Origin: DAOTZU01 sp034433995
Lineage (GTDB): Bacteria; Chloroflexota; Anaerolineae; UBA1429
DNA length: 11,118 nucleotides
Direction of reading: 5' to 3'
Assembly (NCBI GenBank): GCA_034433995.1
Contig: DAOTZU010000315.1
Location: 1-11,118, forward strand
The notes under the pieces are model-generated. The model worked only from the letters and a program-made list of their open reading frames with translations. It did not search any database and was not told where the DNA came from. The translations under genes and the position numbers were made by a program. Below, piece after piece: positions 7,317-11,118 of this stretch. The first letter of the stretch is position 1. Each line of letters starts with the position of its first letter.

Positions 7317-7862
7317 CTAGAGCTGACCAGAGACAAGCTTTTTCTGCAGCGCTTGCCGCGCATAGTTCAACCGTGACATCACCGTGCCCAAGGGAATCTG
7401 CAAGATCTCGGCGATCTCTTTATAAGAGAGCTGCTCATATTCCCGCAGGATCAACACGGCCCGCGCGCCGGGTGGTAGCTCGGCGATGGCCTGGCGCACC
7501 TGGGCCAGGCGATCCTGGCGCAAGGTGGCCTCCTCGGGCGCATCCTCTCCCTGGGCCTCGGCCTGCTCCTCCAGAGGAACCTCTTCCTGGCGCCGCCGCA
7601 ACACATCCAACGCGGTGTTGACCGTGATCCGATAGAGCCAACTCTGGAAAGAACCCTGGGAGCGAAAAGTGGGCAGATTCTTCCAAACCTTGACAAAAAC
7701 CTCCTGGGCGATGTCCTCCGCCTCATCCACAGAATGGACCATGCCATACGCCAAACGCAACACGTTGAGCCGATGAGCGTTCACCAATTGGGCAAAGGCG
7801 CCCATGTTGCCCGCCGCTGCCTCGGCGATCAGGCTCTGCTCGGATGAGAGCGGCTCGCCCAT
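7317..7862 (-). CDS. ECF-type RNA polymerase sigma factor (sigma-70 family, RpoE-like)
   Basis: A 181-aa alternative sigma factor, the usual size for the extracytoplasmic-function group. Region 2 spans about 21-90, with the characteristic DEAEDIAQEVFVKVWKNL (46-63) and FQSWLYRITVN (72-82). An acidic linker (about 93-115) joins it to region 4 (about 122-176), whose helix-turn-helix covers SYKEIAEILQIP to about 172. Region 3 is absent, as expected. It would direct RNA polymerase to stress or envelope genes when released from the anti-sigma factor encoded immediately downstream. The start ATG has an AGGAAG-type ribosome binding site about 7 nt upstream. A sigma-70-like promoter lies about 54 nt further up. 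Regulon unknown. Confidence 0.95.
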   Translation of the reverse strand: MGEPLSSEQSLIAEAAAGNMGAFAQLVNAHRLNVLRLAYGMVHSVDEAEDIAQEVFVKVWKNLPTFRSQGSFQSWLYRITVNTALDVLRRRQEEVPLEEQAEAQGEDAPEEATLRQDRLAQVRQAIAELPPGARAVLILREYEQLSYKEIAEILQIPLGTVMSRLNYARQALQKKLVSGQL

Positions 7863-7878
7863 GTCTCGGCTTCCTAAT

Positions 7879-7908
7879 GAATAAACGTCGCGTCCGGAGG
7901 ATTTATTC
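7879..7908. repeat. Inverted repeat in the sigma-operon leader
   Basis: GAATAAA at 7879-7885 is repeated in inverted form as TTTATTC at 7902-7908, separated by 16 nt. It lies between the predicted transcription start and the start codon of the sigma gene, partly just upstream of its ribosome binding site. It could be a protein-binding operator or an RNA hairpin that tunes translation. It may also be chance, as the arms are only 7 bp long, though they are AT-rich in a GC-rich setting. Confidence 0.4.
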
Positions 7909-7922
7909 GGCCATGCCGGCTC

Positions 7923-7951
7923 ATCTTAGCCGAACCGTGAAGCAAGATCAA
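7923..7951 (-). promoter_or_regulatory. Predicted promoter of the sigma/anti-sigma operon
   Basis: Read on the minus strand, TTGATC (7951-7946) and TAAGAT (7928-7923) are separated by exactly 17 nt; each matches four of six consensus bases for the housekeeping sigma. Transcription would start near 7916, giving a leader of about 54 nt. A 5-bp inverted repeat (CGGCT at 7917-7921, AGCCG at 7928-7932) brackets the -10. A GAAACTT just upstream on the same strand could alternatively belong to an autoregulatory ECF-type promoter; this cannot be decided from sequence. Confidence 0.5.
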
Positions 7952-7952
7952 G

Positions 7953-7982
7953 TTTCGCCTCTCTCTGATCCTATGCTATAAT
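7953..7982 (+). promoter_or_regulatory. Predicted extended -10 promoter of the NUDIX-mnmG operon
   Basis: A perfect TATAAT at 7977-7982 is preceded by TGC, the extended -10 signature. The -35 is poor (TTTCGC at about 7953-7958, 18-nt spacer), which an extended -10 commonly compensates. Transcription would start around 7989, about 24 nt before the NUDIX start codon. It sits back-to-back with the predicted minus-strand sigma promoter, whose -35 is at 7946-7951. Confidence 0.65.
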
Positions 7983-8012
7983 TTCATTCCAAAGCGCAAC
8001 ACTTGAGGCAAC

Positions 8013-8606
8013 ATGGACAAAGAGCAGATTGTGGAGCCACCGCGAGGGGTGGCCGAGGCTGTGGCGCGCTACGGGCAACCCGTGGAGCGGAAATACACCT
8101 ATCCGGTGAGCCGAGAGACCTTGCTCTACTGGGAGTCAATCCTCCGCAAGCGGGCGGCGGAGGTGGTGCTCCTGTTGCGGCGGCCCAACGGCCGTTACCT
8201 GGTGCACACCAAGGCCTTTTATTCCCCAGGGGTGTACCGGCTCCTCTCCGGGGGCATCAAGCCCGGCGAGGATCTCTTGATGGCGGTTCGACGAGAGGCG
8301 TGGGAGGAGACCGGCCTAGAGGTGCGCATCGAGCGCTTTCTGGGCGTGATCCAACACGTATTTAGCTATCAGGGCAAGAGCTTGCCCTTCACCTCGTATC
8401 TCTTTCTGGTGGCGGAGGAGGGGGGCACCCTGGGCAACCGCGATCCTGAGGAGGCCATCAGTGCCTACCGGGAGATAGAGCCGACGGACCTGCTGCGGCT
8501 GGCGGAGGAGCTGGAAATGTTGCCACCCCAATGGGCCGATTGGGGGCGTTTCCGGGCCACGCCCCACCGCCTGGCCGCGGAGGTGTTGCATGGCACAATG
8601 GCCTGA
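8013..8606 (+). CDS. NUDIX hydrolase
   Basis: A 197-aa protein that likely cleaves a nucleoside diphosphate linked to another moiety, using a divalent metal. The Nudix box is perfect: G80, E86, R94-E95, E98-E99, G101-L102. The beta strands preceding it (about 49-56, 61-66) fit the fold. It has about 48 extra residues at the N terminus, including a basic/aromatic stretch around 19-46, and a C-terminal tail with WADWGRFRATPHRLAAEVL at about 174-192. Both lie beyond the minimal domain. The substrate cannot be predicted. The start ATG has GAGG 4 nt upstream and a promoter about 30 nt further up. The gene overlaps mnmG by 17 nt, so the two are co-transcribed, although no known pathway links them. 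Confidence 0.92.
   Translation: MDKEQIVEPPRGVAEAVARYGQPVERKYTYPVSRETLLYWESILRKRAAEVVLLLRRPNGRYLVHTKAFYSPGVYRLLSGGIKPGEDLLMAVRREAWEETGLEVRIERFLGVIQHVFSYQGKSLPFTSYLFLVAEEGGTLGNRDPEEAISAYREIEPTDLLRLAEELEMLPPQWADWGRFRATPHRLAAEVLHGTMA
8579..8584 (+). promoter_or_regulatory. Ribosome binding site of mnmG inside the NUDIX gene
   Basis: GGAGGT lies 5 nt before the ATG at 8590 and within the last codons of the NUDIX gene. It supports that ATG as the mnmG start even though it adds an N-terminal extension of about 20 residues before the FAD-binding strand. The ATG at 8599 is in another frame. Confidence 0.7.
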
Positions 8607-10575
8607 GCTCCAACCCGGCCCGCCACCTTCGCAGCGACGGGCGACGGATTCTTACGAGGTGATCGTCGTGGGCGCGGGGCACGCCGGCTGCGAGGCCGCG
8701 CTGGCCGCGGCGCGCCTGGGGCGGCACACGCTGCTCCTGACCATGAACCTGGACCTCATCGCCCAAATGCCCTGTAACCCCAGCATCGGCGGTTCGGCCA
8801 AGGGGCAGTTGGTGCGCGAGCTGGACGCCCTGGGCGGCGAGATGGGCCGCAATACCGACAAGACCTTTATCCAGATCCGCATGCTCAACGCATCCCGCGG
8901 CCCGGCGGTGCAGGCCTTGCGGGCCCAGGCGGATAAGCGCCTCTATTCTTTGAGCATGAAACACGTCCTGGAGGGTACGCCCCATTTGCACCTGAAACAA
9001 GGCCAGGTGGTGGAGCTTTTGGTGCAGGGCGACCGGGTGACGGGCGTGCGCCTCGAACGGGGAGAGACCCTTGCCGCCAAGGCGGTGGTCCTCACCACGG
9101 GCACCTTCCTCAACGGGCGCATCCTCAGCGGTGAATTCAGCACCCCCGCCGGGCGCGCCGGCGAGTTCCCCGCCCAGGGCTTGGCCCGCTCGCTGCGCGA
9201 ACTGGGGTTTACCCTGGGGCGCTTGCAGACCAACACCCCGCCCCGGGTGGATGCCCGCACCATCCGCTACGACTTGACCACGCCCCAATACGGCAGCGAG
9301 ACGCCCCTTTACTTTTCCTTCGCCGGCCCGCCGGCCCAGGTTTTGTTTCTGCCCATCAATCCCCACTATCCCATCGCCCACCAGACGAGCTGGCGCCCGC
9401 AGATGCCCTGCTATTTGGTGCACACCAACGCCGCCACCCACCGGGTGATCCGCGAGAACCTCCACCGCTCACCCATCGCGCCGGGCAAGATCGAGGCCGC
9501 GGGGCCGCGGTATTGCCCCTCCATCGAGGAAAAGATCGTCCGCTTTGCCCACAAGGAGGCGCACCAGTTCTTTCTGGAGCCGGAGGGCTGGGCCACGGGC
9601 GAGGTGTACGTCCAAGGGTGCTTCACGGGCTTGCCCGCCGAGGTGCAACTGGAGCTTTTGCGCACCATCCCCGCCTTGGCTGAGGTGGAGATCATGCGGC
9701 CGGGGTATGCCATCGAATACGACTATGTGCCCTCGTACCAACTGAAGCCCTCTCTTGAGACCCGGCGCATCCATGGGCTATTCCACGCCGGGCAGATCAA
9801 CGGCACCTCCGGTTACGAGGAGGCGGCCGCCCAGGGCCTTTTGGCGGGGATCAACGCCGCCCTTTACGTGCGCGATGAGGCGCCGTTGGAGCTGCGCCGC
9901 GATGAGGCGTACTTGGGCGTGTTGGTGGACGACCTCATCACCAAAGAGATCACCGAGCCCTATCGCATGTTGACCTCGCGGGCAGAATATCGCCTGCTCC
10001 TGCGCCAGGATAACGCCGACCTGCGCCTCACCCCCAAAGCCTATGCCTTGGGCCTGGTGGGCGAGGAACGCTTGCAGGCGGTGGAGGCCAAGCGCCGGGC
10101 CATCGCCGAGGAGCTGGAACGCCTCAAGAGGGTGATCCTTGCGCCCAGCGCCGAGGTCAACGCCGTCCTTTGTGCCCACGGGCTCGAACCTTTGCAGGCG
10201 CCCACCTCTGCCTACCAACTGCTGCGCCGCCCCGGCACCGATTACGGGCTTGTCCGCATCTTGGCGCCCAGCGAAAAGGTCATCTCCCCCGAAGTGGCCG
10301 AGGAGGTGTCCATCGAGATCCACTATGAGGGGTATATCCAGAAGCAGCAGCGTCAGGTGGAACGGACCCAGCGTCTGGAAGGCTGGCGCATCCCGGAGGA
10401 CTTGGATTATGGGGCCATCGTGGGGCTGCGCGCCGAGGCGAGGGAGCGTTTGGCTTGGCATCGTCCCCAAACGGTGGGCCAGGCAGCGCGCATTGCCGGG
10501 GTGAACCCGGCGGATATCGCCGTGCTCTTGATCCATCTGGAACGCCGCGCCCGCCGCGAGCAGGATCCTGCGTAA
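8590..10575 (+). CDS. mnmG: tRNA uridine-34 5-carboxymethylaminomethyl modification enzyme MnmG (GidA)
   Basis: FAD-dependent enzyme that works with the GTPase MnmE to install the carboxymethylaminomethyl group on wobble uridine 34 of certain tRNAs, improving decoding. The 661-aa product is slightly longer than the usual 620-640 because of an N-terminal Pro/Gln-rich extension (residues 1-20). The dinucleotide-binding motif GAGHAG is at 28-33. The two conserved cysteines corresponding to those implicated in the E. coli enzyme are C62 in PCNPSIGG and C309 in GPRYCPSIEEK. The second GidA signature, AGQINGTSGYEEAAAQG, lies at 400-416. The helical C-terminal tRNA/MnmE-binding region (from about 500) is complete. 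mnmE is not in this window. It follows the NUDIX gene with a 17-bp overlap and ends 1 nt before the stop codon of a convergent gene. Confidence 0.97.
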   Translation: MAQWPELQPGPPPSQRRATDSYEVIVVGAGHAGCEAALAAARLGRHTLLLTMNLDLIAQMPCNPSIGGSAKGQLVRELDALGGEMGRNTDKTFIQIRMLNASRGPAVQALRAQADKRLYSLSMKHVLEGTPHLHLKQGQVVELLVQGDRVTGVRLERGETLAAKAVVLTTGTFLNGRILSGEFSTPAGRAGEFPAQGLARSLRELGFTLGRLQTNTPPRVDARTIRYDLTTPQYGSETPLYFSFAGPPAQVLFLPINPHYPIAHQTSWRPQMPCYLVHTNAATHRVIRENLHRSPIAPGKIEAAGPRYCPSIEEKIVRFAHKEAHQFFLEPEGWATGEVYVQGCFTGLPAEVQLELLRTIPALAEVEIMRPGYAIEYDYVPSYQLKPSLETRRIHGLFHAGQINGTSGYEEAAAQGLLAGINAALYVRDEAPLELRRDEAYLGVLVDDLITKEITEPYRMLTSRAEYRLLLRQDNADLRLTPKAYALGLVGEERLQAVEAKRRAIAEELERLKRVILAPSAEVNAVLCAHGLEPLQAPTSAYQLLRRPGTDYGLVRILAPSEKVISPEVAEEVSIEIHYEGYIQKQQRQVERTQRLEGWRIPEDLDYGAIVGLRAEARERLAWHRPQTVGQAARIAGVNPADIAVLLIHLERRARREQDPA

Positions 10576-10576
10576 G

Positions 10577-11118
10577 CTAGGGCTTGGCGACCAGGGGCAA
10601 CCAAAACGCATAGGGCCAGACGATCCCGCCGCTACGGTAATAGATGTCCTGATCCCCGGCCAGCGCGGGCTGGGACCAGACCAAATGGAGGCTGCGCTGC
10701 AGGCCGGCATCCAGGCGCACCACGCTTCCGCTGGCCAGACCTGTGGCCACCACCTCCTGTGGCGCCCAGCCCTCGCCGCCGGCCTGGCGGCGGCGGGCGA
10801 GCAACTGTGCCCCTTCCCGCCAGGCCACGTACGCGTCTCCACAAGAGGTGACGGCCACCGCCGGCAACTCGGCCCATACGCCGGCCACCGAAACCCGCTC
10901 CGGCTCCTCCCACCACTCCACATAGCGGAGGTTATCGGTATAATAGATCTCGGAGGCGCCGCTGCGCTCCTCGCGCCACACCGCCAACACCCCCACGGAT
11001 GGATCGCCCGCCAGGCGCGGGGCCAGGGAATCGGTGTCGGGGCTCTGGGAGAGGTTCAAGGCCAAGCTGCTCCAGGCGCCCCCGTTCCGGCGCAGGGCAT
11101 AGATCTCATAGCTCCCCG
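10577..11118 (-). CDS. C-terminal part of a beta-propeller-like repeat protein, probably exported (partial)
   Basis: The frame is open to the window edge, so only the last 179 residues are seen and the start lies outside. A repeat of about 50 residues is visible. Hydrophobic-x-x-Trp strands occur at 43-47 (VLAVW), 95-99 (AYVAW) and 143-147 (LHLVW). EIY or IYY strands follow or precede them at 4-6, 56-59 and 158-160. Such alternation of W-ending strands and IYY strands is typical of BNR/sialidase-like or WD-like propeller blades in secreted bacterial proteins. The product ends in a hydrophobic tail WPYAFWLPLVAKP (167-179), resembling C-terminal LPLV-type tails seen on many exported Chloroflexota proteins. 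Substrate or ligand is unknown. A methionine-like TTG at 11065 is internal and not the start. Confidence 0.75.
   Translation of the reverse strand, partial: GSYEIYALRRNGGAWSSLALNLSQSPDTDSLAPRLAGDPSVGVLAVWREERSGASEIYYTDNLRYVEWWEEPERVSVAGVWAELPAVAVTSCGDAYVAWREGAQLLARRRQAGGEGWAPQEVVATGLASGSVVRLDAGLQRSLHLVWSQPALAGDQDIYYRSGGIVWPYAFWLPLVAKP

Noticed and set aside
1..11118. Search by eye for CRISPR repeats, tRNA/rRNA genes, insertion sequences, phage genes or a defence system
   Set aside because: No regularly spaced repeats, cloverleaf-like segments, transposase or integrase motifs were recognised. The window is almost fully taken up by housekeeping and regulatory genes.

Overview
This is an ordinary-looking, gene-dense stretch of a high-GC bacterial chromosome. 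It holds ten genes: nine complete and one cut by the right edge. It most resembles Chloroflexota, probably an Anaerolineae-like lineage. That rests on family resemblance of the proteins, the cysteine-rich HisRS, the zinc-finger/membrane protein beside nadK, and a secreted-type protein ending in a short 'LPLV' tail of the kind I associate with that phylum. No database was searched, so the taxonomy is an inference.

Left block, plus strand (about 34-5550): a five-gene operon behind a clear sigma-70-type promoter. The order is hisS (histidyl-tRNA synthetase), nadK (NAD kinase), a small zinc-finger/membrane protein, recN (DNA repair ATPase) and a PepT-like M20 metallopeptidase. The genes overlap or nearly touch (ATGA overlaps at hisS/nadK and recN/peptidase, 28 bp at nadK/zinc-finger, 15 bp gap before recN), which implies co-transcription and translational coupling. 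nadK-recN adjacency is also known in other bacteria; the zinc-finger membrane gene lies between them here.

Middle block, minus strand (7862 down to 5615): a three-gene unit of ECF-type sigma factor, ZAS-type (HxxxCxxC) membrane anti-sigma factor and a polytopic membrane protein. Junctions are tight, and the unit ends at a strong hairpin followed by a U-rich tract (5549-5586). That hairpin also lies just after the left operon's last stop codon. The unit looks like a self-contained envelope-sensing regulator with an unknown membrane partner.

A compact divergent intergenic region (7863-8012) carries back-to-back promoters for the sigma operon (minus) and for a NUDIX hydrolase (plus).

Right block: a NUDIX hydrolase gene overlaps mnmG (gidA, tRNA U34 modification) by 17 bp, giving a two-gene plus-strand operon. 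One nucleotide beyond the mnmG stop codon lies the stop codon of a convergent minus-strand gene. That gene encodes the C-terminal part of a repetitive, probably beta-propeller, exported protein that continues beyond the window.

I saw no tRNA, rRNA, CRISPR array, insertion sequence, prophage gene or defence system. The least understood parts are the zinc-finger membrane protein, the sigma-linked membrane protein, and the C-terminal tail of the propeller-like protein.
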